From: Paractinoplanes atraurantiacus
GTDB lineage: Bacteria > Actinomycetota > Actinomycetes > Mycobacteriales > Micromonosporaceae
Direction: 5' to 3'
NCBI RefSeq assembly: GCF_900215205.1
Contig: NZ_OBDY01000035.1
Span: 1-64,000 of the forward strand
DNA length: 64,000 bases
Below, in pieces: positions 1 through 8,877 of the stretch (positions are counted from its first letter, which is position 1; the number at the start of each line of letters is the position of its first letter). The position numbers and the translations under genes are program-made. A model generated the notes under the pieces. That model had not been told where the DNA came from and did no database searches. It saw only the letters and a program-made list of their open reading frames with translations.

Positions 1-222
1 GTCAGGCAACCTGTCCCGCGCCGCCTTGACCACCCTCGTCGCCCCAGCCACGACCAGAGATCATAGACAACATTGGACTAAAGAAGCGCCATTGGCCTCA
101 AGCGCGGTTCATCCTCTGGACACGAACCCACCGAGAACCTGCCGCTCATCATTTTCCACGACCGCGCGACAGCCAGGGTCGCAGATGTATCATCGGTCGT
201 CCTTCGCGATCTGACCGGCTCG
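1..222. other. Left-edge stretch without a confident gene
   Basis: No complete gene is supported here. Frame 2 is open from base 2 to a TGA at 212–214, and frame 1 is open from base 79 to the TGA at 370–372; the two overlap. Both look only weakly protein-like. The simplest reading is the degraded or frameshifted end of a gene that enters from outside the window and runs into the short ORF annotated next. G+C is visibly lower than in the genes after 1950. Confidence 0.3.
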
Positions 223-372
223 ATGACTCTCTACCGGATAGTCGGGCCACAGCTGAATTTTCTTCAACCCCTAGCGGAGGCATGGGACAACCTGGAAAAA
301 GCCGCGGACACCGAGCGCGCATTGACCAACTTCGCAACAGATGCACACTGGGGTGAATCCGGGTGGCTATGA
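223..372 (+). CDS. Short ORF or gene remnant coupled to the OLD-like ATPase
   Basis: This 49-codon ORF starts at the first in-frame ATG (223). Its TGA (370–372) overlaps the ATG (369) of the next gene in the classic ATGA arrangement, which suggests translational coupling. The same frame is open, without a canonical start, back to base 79, and the residues there still look protein-like. It may therefore be the C-terminal remnant of a longer gene with a frameshift rather than a genuine small protein. I recognise no domain; the product is acidic to neutral with several aromatic residues. There is no convincing ribosome binding site before 223. Its only functional hint is the coupling to a predicted nuclease/ATPase, where a partner subunit would be typical. 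Confidence 0.35.
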   Translation: MTLYRIVGPQLNFLQPLAEAWDNLEKAADTERALTNFATDAHWGESGWL

Positions 373-1829
373 GACTTGCCGAGAGAGCGGCTCGCCTTCA
401 GAAGCTTCGCCGACGAAACTACTCAACGACGCTGACCACCGCGAAGCTCGACGTCACCATGAACGATGGCTCCATTGCGAATCTGGAGCTCGACTTCTCC
501 CCCGGCATGAGCATCGTCTCCGGCGGCAATGGAGCCGGCAAATCCACCCTTCTCGGCGCCATTTGGCGATGCCTGTCAGCGTCCGACCCAGAGCCTGGAT
601 CCCGTATTCCAGGGTCCCCGAAGTGGCTCCACGGCATACAAATCACCGGCCAGCACAACAGCAATGAGTGGGTCGCAACCTTTGACGCGGTCACCGGCAC
701 AAAGTCGTCGTCGCTCCTCTCGACTGTGACGTTCATAGATCCGGCCGCGGAAACCGAAGAGATTCTCCGACAGTTCCGCTTGGACCAGGCCTCCGATGTC
801 CTGGAGGGCGTCGATCCAGCATCTTTCGATCGTGCCCAACTGGAGAGCTTGTCGTATGTACTCCGTCGCAGCTACTCCGAATTTCTCGTATACGAGGTAA
901 CGGCTTTCAGTAGCGACGACTCGGCTTTGCCCTTCTTCGAGGCCACCTCGATGGGAAAGCAGTACTCCCTACTTGAGATGGGTAGGGGTGAATTGGTCGC
1001 CGCATACCTACTGTGGCGGCTTCGAGAGCAACCAGCGGGCAGCGTGGTACTGATCGAGGAACCAGAAAGCCACCTGGCTGCCTTTTCCCAGGACAACTTG
1101 GTTGATGCCATCGTGGCGATGGCCGTAGAGCGCGACTTGTGTCTCATCGTGTCGAGCCACAGTCCCGGTTTCTTCCAAAAGTTGCCACCTGAGCACGTCA
1201 TGCTGGTTTCATCACTACCCAATCCCGCTATCCGGACGAATCTGTCAGCATCCGAACTGGCCTCGCACCTGGGCGTTGCGCCTCATACAGCAGCCGTGGT
1301 CCTTGTTGAGGATCCCGTTGCAGCTGAACTCCTGCACGCCGTCCTTTCGTCCGTGGACAGGGAAGCTCTACGCCATCTCGATATTCGCCCCGTCCGCAGC
1401 GGCGAATCAGGTGTTCAGAGGATAATCAAGGATGTGAACGCCGGACTCGACGACTCCGTCGAACTACTCGGGGTGTTGGACGGTGACCAGCGTCAGCCTG
1501 GCGTAACCACCCTTCAGGGGCCCATCGGATTTTTGATCGGCAATGATCCGCCAGAAGTATTGCTCCGCGATCTGCTGACCGAGTGGCGATCGGGAAAGCA
1601 CAGCGATTGGCAGCCGCGACTGCCTGGCGGCGAGGAAGCGCTGCGTATGTCGCTGGAGAGGCTCGACGGCCGCGATCTGCACGATTGGATTCAGGAATTG
1701 GCCATTGACTTTGGGGGTCTTCGCGCTGTGGTTCGAGCGGCGGTGGAGCTGGCACTTCGTATCGAGCCGTACCAGGCACAAGCACAGGACCTGGTTGCAT
1801 GGATTCGACGGAGCGGCCGTCTCCGGTGA
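369..1829 (+). CDS. OLD-like AAA/ABC-type ATPase with TOPRIM domain, possible defence protein
   Basis: This is a protein of about 486 residues of the overcoming-lysogenization-defect (OLD) type, joining an SMC/ABC-like ATPase to a TOPRIM nuclease-like domain. The Walker A motif GGNGAGKST lies near residue 55. A signature-like MGRGE lies near 200, the Walker B VVLIEEPESH near 230, and the switch histidine in SSHSPG near 260. The TOPRIM part shows an LVED motif near 315 and a VLDGD motif near 370. OLD proteins are DNA nucleases and are found alone or in phage-defence pairs such as Gabija. ATG 369 is preferred over GTG 363 because it forms an ATGA overlap with the ORF upstream. Base composition is foreign: 841–900 has 30 G+C of 60, against 45 of 60 at 2761–2820. 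I infer recent transfer; the defence role is unproven. Confidence 0.72.
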   Translation: MRLAERAARLQKLRRRNYSTTLTTAKLDVTMNDGSIANLELDFSPGMSIVSGGNGAGKSTLLGAIWRCLSASDPEPGSRIPGSPKWLHGIQITGQHNSNEWVATFDAVTGTKSSSLLSTVTFIDPAAETEEILRQFRLDQASDVLEGVDPASFDRAQLESLSYVLRRSYSEFLVYEVTAFSSDDSALPFFEATSMGKQYSLLEMGRGELVAAYLLWRLREQPAGSVVLIEEPESHLAAFSQDNLVDAIVAMAVERDLCLIVSSHSPGFFQKLPPEHVMLVSSLPNPAIRTNLSASELASHLGVAPHTAAVVLVEDPVAAELLHAVLSSVDREALRHLDIRPVRSGESGVQRIIKDVNAGLDDSVELLGVLDGDQRQPGVTTLQGPIGFLIGNDPPEVLLRDLLTEWRSGKHSDWQPRLPGGEEALRMSLERLDGRDLHDWIQELAIDFGGLRAVVRAAVELALRIEPYQAQAQDLVAWIRRSGRLR

Positions 1830-1949
1830 CCAACCTCGTTTGGTCGTCGCGACACGGGGCGTGAGAAGCTGACACGGCAAGGCCCCGTCCCGACCCACCC
1901 TGTTTCCGAGCCGGTCGTCCTGAAACCCGTCGACCGTACGCACCGGGCC

Positions 1950-2402
1950 GTGCTCGGCAATCTCGGCCAACTGTTCCGGCACGATCTCTCGCAGTGGTAC
2001 GGGCACCTGCCCAACGACGACGGCACCTTCAACGACCGGCAGCTCGACCGCTTCCTCACCGGCCTGGAGCCCGATCGCCACGCCTTCCTGATCACGGTCG
2101 GCGGCCGCACCGGCGGGTACGTCATGACGGCACCGGCCGAGGGTGGTGGCACCTCGATCGCCGCTTTCTTCGTGGTCAGGGCCCTCCGCCGTACGGGAGT
2201 CGGCCGATCCGCCGCAATTCAGGTCATATCCCGGTTTCCGGGCCGGTGGCGGATCGGCTTCCAGCGCTACAACCCGGGCGTCGAAGCCTTCTGGTCGGCC
2301 GTGGCCACCGAGGTCGCCGGCGACAAGTGGGAGATCACCGACGGGCCGGTCCCGGAGACCCGGCCGCCGGACACGTTCATCACCTTCATCCTCGCCGGAT
2401 GA
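1950..2402 (+). CDS. GNAT-family acetyltransferase-like protein
   Basis: This protein of about 150 residues resembles small GNAT N-acetyltransferases. It has a β-strand/helix N-terminus, a central strand (FFVVRALRRTGVGRSAA, residues 70–86) that matches the acetyl-CoA-binding R-x-x-G-x-G/A loop, and a C-terminal strand pattern ending in FITFILAG. The only canonical start is GTG 1950. The reading frame is open back to the preceding stop, and the residues just upstream look like a normal GNAT β1 strand. A non-canonical CTG at 1920 could therefore be the true start. It is the first gene after the low-GC patch and is followed 35 bases later by the P-type ATPase. The substrate is unknown. Confidence 0.7.
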   Translation: MLGNLGQLFRHDLSQWYGHLPNDDGTFNDRQLDRFLTGLEPDRHAFLITVGGRTGGYVMTAPAEGGGTSIAAFFVVRALRRTGVGRSAAIQVISRFPGRWRIGFQRYNPGVEAFWSAVATEVAGDKWEITDGPVPETRPPDTFITFILAG

Positions 2403-2437
2403 GGTAGGGGCGGTGGCCGGGCGCTCAACCTAGGGCG

Positions 2438-5143
2438 ATGACGAGCACGATCGACCATTGGTACGACCAGCGCGCCGACGAGGTGGTCGCCGCCGTCCAC
2501 AGCGACCAGGAACGCGGGCTCACCAAAGCGGAGGCCGCCGACCGGCTGGCCCGCAACGGGCCGAACACGATCGCCGCCGAGAAACCGCCCTCGATCTTCG
2601 CGGTGGCGCTGGAGCAGCTGCGCGACCCGATGAACCTCATGCTGGTCGCCGTCATCGTGGTGAGCCTGCTCATCGGCGAGGTGTCGACGGCCCTCATCGT
2701 CGGCTTCCTGATCGTGCTCAACATCGTGCTCGGGGCCCGGCAGGAGCTGGCCGCCCGGGCCAGCGTCGACGCGCTGTCGCGCATGCAGGTGCCGCAGGCC
2801 CGGGTGATCCGCGACGGCGAGGTGGCGCTGGTGCCCGCGCCCGAGGTCGTGGCCGGCGACATCGTGCAGCTGGAGGCCGGCGACCTGGTGCCCGCGGACG
2901 GGCGGATCCTGCGCTCGGCCACCTGCGAGACGCAGGAGGCGGCGCTGACCGGCGAGAGCGCGCCGGTCGCCAAGAGCGCCAGCGCGCTCGACTCGGACGA
3001 CGTCGGGCTCGGCGACCAGGCGAACATGCTCTTCCAGAACACGTCGGTCACCCGCGGCACCGCGACCATGGTGGTCACCGCGACCGGCATGAACACTCAG
3101 ATGGGCCAGATCGCGACGATGCTGACCGCGGTCACCCGCACCCGGTCGCCGCTGCGCAAGGAGCTCGACACGCTCACCCGGGTGCTGGGGATCATCGCGT
3201 GGACCGCCGTGGCGTTCATCGTGGTGGTCGGCTGGATCCGCGGCATGGAGATCGACGACCTGCTGCTGCTGGGCACGGCCATGGCCATCTCGGCCATCCC
3301 GACCGGCATGCCGGCCTTCGTCTCGGCGCTGCTGTCGCAGGGCGCCCAGCGCCTGGCCGCGGCCAAGGCCGTCGTGAAGAACCTGACCGACGTGGAGACG
3401 CTCGGCGCGACCAGCGCCATCAACACCGACAAGACCGGCACGCTGACGATGAACGAGATGATGGTCTCGACCGTCTACTCGGCCGGAAGCTGGTTCGGCG
3501 TCACCGGCGAGGGCTACGCCAAGACCGGCCGGCTCACCTCGGTCGCCGGGGCGCCGGTGCCCGACCTCACCCGGCTCGCGCTCGGCCTGGCCCTGGACAG
3601 CGACGCCACCGTCAGCGATCACGGCGACGTCGTCGGCGACCCGACCGAGGCGGCGCTGGTCGTTCTCGCGGCCAAGCTGGGCGTCGACGCCGAGCAGACC
3701 CGGCGCGCCTATCCGCGGCTGGCCGAGGTGCCGTTCGACTCCGACTACAAGTTCATGGCCACGTTCCACCGCGTCGAGCTCGACGGCGTCACGCAGACCA
3801 TCGAGCTGGTCAAGGGCGCCCCCGACGTCGTGCTGGCCCGCTGCACCCGATCGGGCAAGGCGCTGGGACCGCAACAACCGATTGAGGAGGTACGGGCCGA
3901 GCTCGCGGCCGCCAACGAGAAGATGGCCTCGGACGGGTTGCGGGTGCTGGCCTTCGCGGCCCGGGTCGTCTCACCCTCGGAGTCGCTCGACGACCCCATG
4001 GCGCTGACCACCGACCTGGTCTTCGCCGGCATGGTCGGCATCATCGACCCGCTGCGCGCCGAGGCCCGCGACGCCGTCCAGGTCGCCCTGCACGCCGGCA
4101 TCGACGTCCGCATGATCACCGGCGATCACGCGGTGACCGCCCAGGCGATCGGCCGCACCCTCGGGCTCGGCCCGGGCGCGGTCAGCGGAGCCGAGCTGGC
4201 CGCCATGCCCGAGGAGGAGCTGACCCGCCGCCTGCCCGAACTGCACGTCTTCGGCCGGGTGTCGCCCGAGGACAAGCTGCGCCTGGCCCGCTCCATGCAG
4301 GCGCAGGGCCTGATCGTGGCCATGACCGGCGACGCCGTCAACGACGCGGCCGCCCTCAAACAGGCCGACATCGGCGTCGCCATGGGCAGCGGCAGCGAGG
4401 TGACCAAACAGGCGGCCCGCATGATCCTCACCGACGACAACTTCGGCACCCTCGTACGGGCCATCGAGATCGGCCGCCGCGTCTACGACAAGATCGTGGC
4501 GTACGTCCGCTACCAGATGACCCAGCTGCTCTCGCTGGTGCTGCTCTTCGTCGCGGCCACCGCCTTCAACCTCAACGAGGGCGTCGCCCTGACCCCGTCG
4601 ATGGTGCTCTACCTGCTCTTCACCTGCACCGTCCCCGGCGTGGTCATCATCGCCATGGACCCCGGCGACCCGGCGGTGATGAACCGCCCGCCGCGCGACC
4701 CCAAGATGCCGATCAGCAACCGCACGGCCGTGACGTTCTGGCTTGTGTACGCCGTGACGCTGTTCCTGGCCGCCCTGGTCCCCCTGGTCTTCGGCCCCAA
4801 CGTGACGATGGCCTTCGCCGTGATGGGCTTCGGCACCGTCTTCAACGCCCTGGCCAACCGCCGCGACCCGGCCAGCGGCCTGCACCCGCCCCTGCTCAAG
4901 GCACTGGGGGTGGGTTTGATCCCGGTCGCCTTCATCGTCCTGGCCACCCGGGCCGACTTCCTGCGCAGCAGCCTGGGCTCCGAGCCCCTCGACGGCTGGC
5001 AGTGGCTGGCCTGCCTGGCCCTGGCCCTCGCGCTCCCGATCGTCATCGAGCTGAGCAAACTGATCCGCCGCTCCCGAACCCACTCCACCGAGACCGACCC
5101 CAACACAGAGGTGACCCTGGCCGCCGTCCACGTCAAGGGCTGA
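2438..5143 (+). CDS. P2-type cation-transporting ATPase
   Basis: This 901-residue P-type ATPase moves a cation across the cytoplasmic membrane at the expense of ATP. Domains in order are a cation-ATPase N-terminal domain (residues 5–70), membrane helices M1–M2, an actuator with TGES (171–174), M3–M4, and a phosphorylation domain with DKTGTLT from D331. The nucleotide-binding domain with KGAPD (about 460), the hinge TGDAVNDAAALK from about 630, and six C-terminal helices follow. Two motifs are unusual: the M4 ion-site motif reads IPTGMP where calcium and sodium/potassium pumps have PEGLP, and the hinge has GDAVNDA instead of GDGVNDAP. The catalytic residues are intact, so it should be active, but the ion cannot be read from sequence. 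It may share a transcript with the acetyltransferase upstream (35-base gap). Confidence 0.93.
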   Translation: MTSTIDHWYDQRADEVVAAVHSDQERGLTKAEAADRLARNGPNTIAAEKPPSIFAVALEQLRDPMNLMLVAVIVVSLLIGEVSTALIVGFLIVLNIVLGARQELAARASVDALSRMQVPQARVIRDGEVALVPAPEVVAGDIVQLEAGDLVPADGRILRSATCETQEAALTGESAPVAKSASALDSDDVGLGDQANMLFQNTSVTRGTATMVVTATGMNTQMGQIATMLTAVTRTRSPLRKELDTLTRVLGIIAWTAVAFIVVVGWIRGMEIDDLLLLGTAMAISAIPTGMPAFVSALLSQGAQRLAAAKAVVKNLTDVETLGATSAINTDKTGTLTMNEMMVSTVYSAGSWFGVTGEGYAKTGRLTSVAGAPVPDLTRLALGLALDSDATVSDHGDVVGDPTEAALVVLAAKLGVDAEQTRRAYPRLAEVPFDSDYKFMATFHRVELDGVTQTIELVKGAPDVVLARCTRSGKALGPQQPIEEVRAELAAANEKMASDGLRVLAFAARVVSPSESLDDPMALTTDLVFAGMVGIIDPLRAEARDAVQVALHAGIDVRMITGDHAVTAQAIGRTLGLGPGAVSGAELAAMPEEELTRRLPELHVFGRVSPEDKLRLARSMQAQGLIVAMTGDAVNDAAALKQADIGVAMGSGSEVTKQAARMILTDDNFGTLVRAIEIGRRVYDKIVAYVRYQMTQLLSLVLLFVAATAFNLNEGVALTPSMVLYLLFTCTVPGVVIIAMDPGDPAVMNRPPRDPKMPISNRTAVTFWLVYAVTLFLAALVPLVFGPNVTMAFAVMGFGTVFNALANRRDPASGLHPPLLKALGVGLIPVAFIVLATRADFLRSSLGSEPLDGWQWLACLALALALPIVIELSKLIRRSRTHSTETDPNTEVTLAAVHVKG

Positions 5144-5341
5144 CCGCACCAAGGGCAGCGCCCGCCCTCCCAGGGGGACACCCCCGCCTTCGAGGAACAT
5201 CCTCCCGGAAAACCACATGATCGTGCGCAAGCCCTGTGGACAGCCCACGGCTGTGGACAACGTGCGCCGCCTGTCGATCCGCTTGGTAGCGTCGCGGTGG
5301 ATCGTCCGCCGCCGGCGACGAGGGCCTGTCATGATCACTGG

Positions 5342-5677
5342 GTGGAGGAGGCGTACCGCCCTCGGGCTCTTCGGGTGATGGCCGAGTACATGAGCGACGA
5401 TCCCGTCTGGGATTCGGATCCCGAGAATATGGGTCCGGTCGTTCTGAGGGATCTCGGTGTCAGCGAGCAGCTCGTCCAGCGTTTGCGGGCCTGGAACGAC
5501 CGCTTCGGTGCCATCGCGCTGACGGACTTCGAGTTCGCCGGCGCCGATGAGGAGCTGAGCTGGCGGCAGGACGGACTGACTCTCGCTTACGACTTGCAGA
5601 ATGAGCTGCCGGACATCGAGATCAGCTATGCCCAGGACGGGGACCCGAGGCCCGTGCGCGACCGTCGCGGGCCTTGA
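5342..5677 (+). CDS. Hypothetical protein
   Basis: I recognise no domain in this soluble, acidic protein of about 111 residues. GTG 5342 is chosen as start because it gives a well-behaved N-terminus; ATG 5378 is the alternative, and the frame is open further upstream to ATG 5297. The sequence is rich in D/E and W, has no signal peptide and no membrane segment. It converges with the antiporter gene, whose stop lies 24 bases away. The 198 bases before it (5144–5341) hold only a short GGGGG/CCCCC hairpin near 5174 that could end the ATPase transcript. Confidence 0.55.
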   Translation: MEEAYRPRALRVMAEYMSDDPVWDSDPENMGPVVLRDLGVSEQLVQRLRAWNDRFGAIALTDFEFAGADEELSWRQDGLTLAYDLQNELPDIEISYAQDGDPRPVRDRRGP

Positions 5678-5701
5678 TCGCCTTCGTGGAACCCGCGCGG
5701 A

Positions 5702-6943
5702 TCAGGGCTGCTTGAGGTAGTGGGCGCCCAACCGGGCGGCGGGGGCTGGGCCGCTCTCCGGCGACGCCGACGCCGACGCGGGCGCGGGCGCGGGCGGAGA
5801 GCCGTATCGGGCGGCCAGCGGGCCGGCTGTCAGGCCGTGGGCTATCACGCTTATCAGGACGGTCAGGACTATCACCGCGACCGCGGCGTCCGCCGATGGG
5901 CCCAGTTCCTCGATGGCCAAAAGGGCGAAGACGATCGAGGCCAGGCCCCGTGGGCCGAACCAGCCGACGAACAGCACTGTGCGGCGGCCGAAGTGGGCGC
6001 CGATCAGGCTCAGGGCGACCGGGGCCATGCGGATCACGGTCAGGCTCAGCAGCGCGTACAGCAGCATCGCCCAGGTCCACCGTGACGGGAGCAACGGCAC
6101 CGCTATCGCGCCGAAGGCCGTCCACACCAGCAGGGACGCCAGGCCGGCCGTCTGCTCCACATAGAACACCTCGCGGGGGCCGCCCCGGCCGGCGACGTGG
6201 CCGAAGGCCAGGCCCGCGGCGAACGCCGCCACGAAGCCGTTGGCGTGGGCCGCCACCGACCCGGCGTACGCCAGAAGAGCGAGCGCGAGGACGGCGGGGC
6301 CGGCGAAGCTCTCACCCGCCGTACGCAGCAATCGGCCACCCACCGCGCCGGCGGCGACCCCGATGAGTGCCCCACCGGCCAGCTGGAGGAGCGCCGTCAG
6401 CAGGGGGGCGCCGGAGGCGGCGCCGGCCAGCGCGATCACCACCACCGGGGTGACTATGCCGTCGTTGACGCCGCTCTCCACGTTGAGGATGCGGCGGATC
6501 CGGGCCGGGACCGCCGGATGGGTGATGACCACGGCGCCCAGCGCGGCGTCGGTCGGTGCGAGCGCGGCGCCGACCAGCAGGGCCAGCCACAGGTCGGGCA
6601 GGTCGAGCAGCCACCAGGCCAGGACAGTTCCGGCCACCACCGTGACCGGCAGGGCGAGGCCGAGCAGCCGCCCGTACACGCCGGCGTCGCGGCGCAGCTC
6701 GCGCGGGCCGACCCGGGAGGCGTCGGAGAACAGCACCCACACCAGCGTGGCCTCGGTCAGCACGGCGACGCCCTCGGCGTGCCGGTCGACGTCGAAGGCG
6801 AGGGCCAGCAGGACGCCGACCGCGACGAACACCATGGGCGCGGTCAGGTTGAGGCGTTCCAGGCGGGTGGAGACGACGCCCCAGGCGAAGACGGCGAGCG
6901 CGACCAGCACCACGGCTCCGACGGTCATGGCCGATCCGACCAT
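5702..6943 (-). CDS. Cation:proton antiporter, CPA1/NhaP type
   Basis: This 413-residue integral membrane protein has about 12 hydrophobic segments, as expected for Na+(K+)/H+ antiporters of the CPA1 (NhaP) group. A conserved region near residues 125–165 (ALAPTDAALG, then NVESGVNDGI) carries the family acidic residues: the D of PTD, and ND. The signatures match cation/H+ exchangers used in pH and salt homeostasis. GTG/ATG choices at the N-terminus are open: 6943 gives two extra codon groups before an internal ATG at 6928. The C-terminal 30 residues are a proline/alanine-rich tail. It is divergent from ppk2, so the roughly 90 bases between them must hold both promoters. Confidence 0.88.
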   Translation of the reverse strand: MVGSAMTVGAVVLVALAVFAWGVVSTRLERLNLTAPMVFVAVGVLLALAFDVDRHAEGVAVLTEATLVWVLFSDASRVGPRELRRDAGVYGRLLGLALPVTVVAGTVLAWWLLDLPDLWLALLVGAALAPTDAALGAVVITHPAVPARIRRILNVESGVNDGIVTPVVVIALAGAASGAPLLTALLQLAGGALIGVAAGAVGGRLLRTAGESFAGPAVLALALLAYAGSVAAHANGFVAAFAAGLAFGHVAGRGGPREVFYVEQTAGLASLLVWTAFGAIAVPLLPSRWTWAMLLYALLSLTVIRMAPVALSLIGAHFGRRTVLFVGWFGPRGLASIVFALLAIEELGPSADAAVAVIVLTVLISVIAHGLTAGPLAARYGSPPAPAPASASASPESGPAPAARLGAHYLKQP

Positions 6944-7032
6944 GGCGGCGTACGGCGGGAAACCACCCCGGGCGGATGAGGGGCACGCCTGCCGGGTGGG
7001 CCATCTTTCTTGTGTACGCGAGGAGGCCCACC

Positions 7033-7809
7033 ATGAAGCGCAAGAAGTACGACCACGAGCTGCGGCGCCTGCACGGCGAGCTGGTCGCGATGCAGGAGTG
7101 GGTGAAGGACACCGGCGCGAAGGTCTGCGTGGTGTTCGAGGGCCGGGACACGGCCGGCAAGGGCGGCATGATCAAGGCGATCACCGAGCGGGTGAGCCCG
7201 CGCGTCTTCCGCGTGGTCGCGCTGCCCGCGCCGAGCGACCGTGAGCGCTCGCAGATGTACATGCAGCGCTATGTCCCGCATCTGCCCGGCGCCGGCGATG
7301 TGGTGATCTTCGATCGCAGCTGGTACAACCGCGCGGGCGTCGAGCGGGTCATGGGTTTCTGCACCGAGGACCAGGCGGACGGGTTCCTGCGGGTCGTGCC
7401 CGGTGTGGAACAGGCCATGGTCGACTCCGGCATCATCCTGATCAAGTACTGGCTCGAGGTGACGCCGGAGGAGCAGACCCGCCGCCTGGAGAGCCGGATC
7501 AACGATCCCCGCAAGGTGTGGAAGTTGTCCGATCTGGACCTGAAGTCCTACAGCCGGTGGTACGACTACTCGCGGGCGCGTGACGAGATGTTCCGCAAGA
7601 CCGACACTGCGTGGGCGCCGTGGTACGTCGTGGACAACAACGACAAGAAGAGCGGCCGGCTCAACCTGATCACGCATCTGCTCGCCACCGTGCCGTACCA
7701 GCCGCTGAAGACGTCCGACGTGACGTTGCCGCGCCGGCAGAAGGCGAACGGCTACCGCGAGCCCAGCCTTCCCGTCGTGCGCATCCCGACGCCGTTCTCG
7801 GCAGCCTGA
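7033..7809 (+). CDS. ppk2: Polyphosphate kinase 2
   Basis: This 258-residue PPK2 transfers phosphate between polyphosphate and nucleoside diphosphates or monophosphates. The Walker A-like loop EGRDTAGKGG is at about residues 36–45, the Walker B segment FDRSWYNRAG at about 96–105, and the lid region with E-D-Q-A-D-G follows. Ordinary PPK2 motifs continue to the C-terminal SDLD/KSYSRWYDYS part. The start is fixed by a perfect AGGAGG at 7021–7026, six bases before ATG 7033; the frame is open further upstream but lacks such a site. The subclass (ADP- or AMP-phosphorylating) cannot be decided by eye. A 13-base tandem repeat begins at its stop codon. Confidence 0.92.
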   Translation: MKRKKYDHELRRLHGELVAMQEWVKDTGAKVCVVFEGRDTAGKGGMIKAITERVSPRVFRVVALPAPSDRERSQMYMQRYVPHLPGAGDVVIFDRSWYNRAGVERVMGFCTEDQADGFLRVVPGVEQAMVDSGIILIKYWLEVTPEEQTRRLESRINDPRKVWKLSDLDLKSYSRWYDYSRARDEMFRKTDTAWAPWYVVDNNDKKSGRLNLITHLLATVPYQPLKTSDVTLPRRQKANGYREPSLPVVRIPTPFSAA

Positions 7810-7838
7810 AGAGGCCGCCTGAAGAGGCCGCCTGAAGA
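7804..7838. repeat. 13-base tandem repeat across the ppk2 stop codon
   Basis: The unit GCCTGAAGAGGCC occurs at 7804–7816 and 7817–7829, and a partial copy covers 7830–7838. The first TGA inside the repeat is the ppk2 stop. It probably arose by slippage; a copy-number change would not alter the protein because the stop is in the first unit. Confidence 0.85.
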
Positions 7839-7873
7839 TCTACAGGAAGCACACAGGTGCCTTTCCGCACCTC

Positions 7874-7908
7874 TTGGGTCGACTTTGTTGTAAAGTCCGT
7901 CTACCCAA
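7874..7908. promoter_or_regulatory. Nested inverted repeat upstream of the sulfotransferase gene
   Basis: An inner stem GACTTT/AAAGTC (7881–7886 and 7892–7897, five-base loop) sits inside an outer pair TTGGGT/ACCCAA (7874–7879 and 7903–7908). A further CTTGGGT copy lies at about 7947. The region is AT-richer than its surroundings. It could be a dyad operator or an RNA hairpin in the leader of the sulfotransferase gene. I do not recognise the binding protein. Confidence 0.4.
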
Positions 7909-7994
7909 CATTTACGCAGGTCACACCGCGTATTTGAAGATCAACTTGGGTTGAAACGTCTCCCCCTGCCACCGAAAAGACAAGGGCTCAGACG

Positions 7995-8855
7995 ATGTTC
8001 AACAGTGCTGTCCTGTTCGCCAAACACCACACGCCCAACAGCGCCCGCGTGCTCGCGCGCCGGGCCATGTTGGAGGCTCACAACACCAAACTGCGGATCA
8101 CCGTGCCGGTCGTGGCGCGCTCCGAGTTCACCAATGTCTACCACTGCGCGATCCGCAAGACCGCCAGCCAATGGGTCAAGGCCGTCTTCAGCGATCCGAT
8201 CGTTTTCCGGCATTCGGGCCTGCTGACGTACGACCCGCGCTACTACAACTGGAGCCACCCGAACCTGTGCCCGCCCGGCCGAGTGGCGTTGTCGCTGTTC
8301 ATCGCGCGCGACCGCTACGACAAGGTCGACAAGCCGGACGACCATCGCGCCTTCTACGTGCTGCGCGACCCGCGCGACCTGGTCGTCTCCAGCTACTTCT
8401 CCAACCGCGACTCCCATTCGCCGATGGGTGACGTGCTCGAGCTGCGGCGGGAGTTGCAGGCCCGGCCCAAGAAGGAAGGCCTGATCTTCCTGATCGAGGA
8501 CCTGGCGGCCAAGGGGCGGTTCGACTCGCTCAAGTCGTGGGTGAACGCCCCCGAGTCCGACGAGGTGCGCCTGTTCCGGTACGAGGACCTGACCGGCGAG
8601 CACCAGGCGGAGGAGGTCGACGCCCTGATGCGCCACTGCGGCATCCACATCCCACCGGACGACATGGCCACGCTGCTGGCCCGCTACAGCTTCTCGCGGA
8701 TGAACGACCGTCAGGGCACCGGCGCGGTCTCGCACTACCGCAAGGGCGAGCCGGGCGACTGGCGCAACCACTTCGACGACGACATCCAGGAGGCCTTCGC
8801 CAAGGCCGCGGGTGACCTGGTCGAGAGGTTGGGCTACCCGGCCTACCGGCGGTAG
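7995..8855 (+). CDS. Sulfotransferase family protein
   Basis: This 286-residue cytosolic protein fits the PAPS-dependent sulfotransferase fold. The 5'-phosphosulfate loop appears as IRKTASQW near residue 53. The 3'-phosphate-binding segment YVLRDPRDLVVSSYFS lies at about 122–137, and the C-terminal RKGEPGDWRNHF matches the family's KGxxGDW signature near 250. It would move a sulfuryl group from PAPS to a hydroxyl or amine; the acceptor is unknown. No PAPS synthesis or natural-product genes are adjacent. The ATG at 7995 follows an AAGGG about ten bases upstream. A strongly structured 185-base leader separates it from ppk2. Confidence 0.82.
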   Translation: MFNSAVLFAKHHTPNSARVLARRAMLEAHNTKLRITVPVVARSEFTNVYHCAIRKTASQWVKAVFSDPIVFRHSGLLTYDPRYYNWSHPNLCPPGRVALSLFIARDRYDKVDKPDDHRAFYVLRDPRDLVVSSYFSNRDSHSPMGDVLELRRELQARPKKEGLIFLIEDLAAKGRFDSLKSWVNAPESDEVRLFRYEDLTGEHQAEEVDALMRHCGIHIPPDDMATLLARYSFSRMNDRQGTGAVSHYRKGEPGDWRNHFDDDIQEAFAKAAGDLVERLGYPAYRR

Positions 8856-8877
8856 GCGGCGCAAGTAAGGTCGGTTC

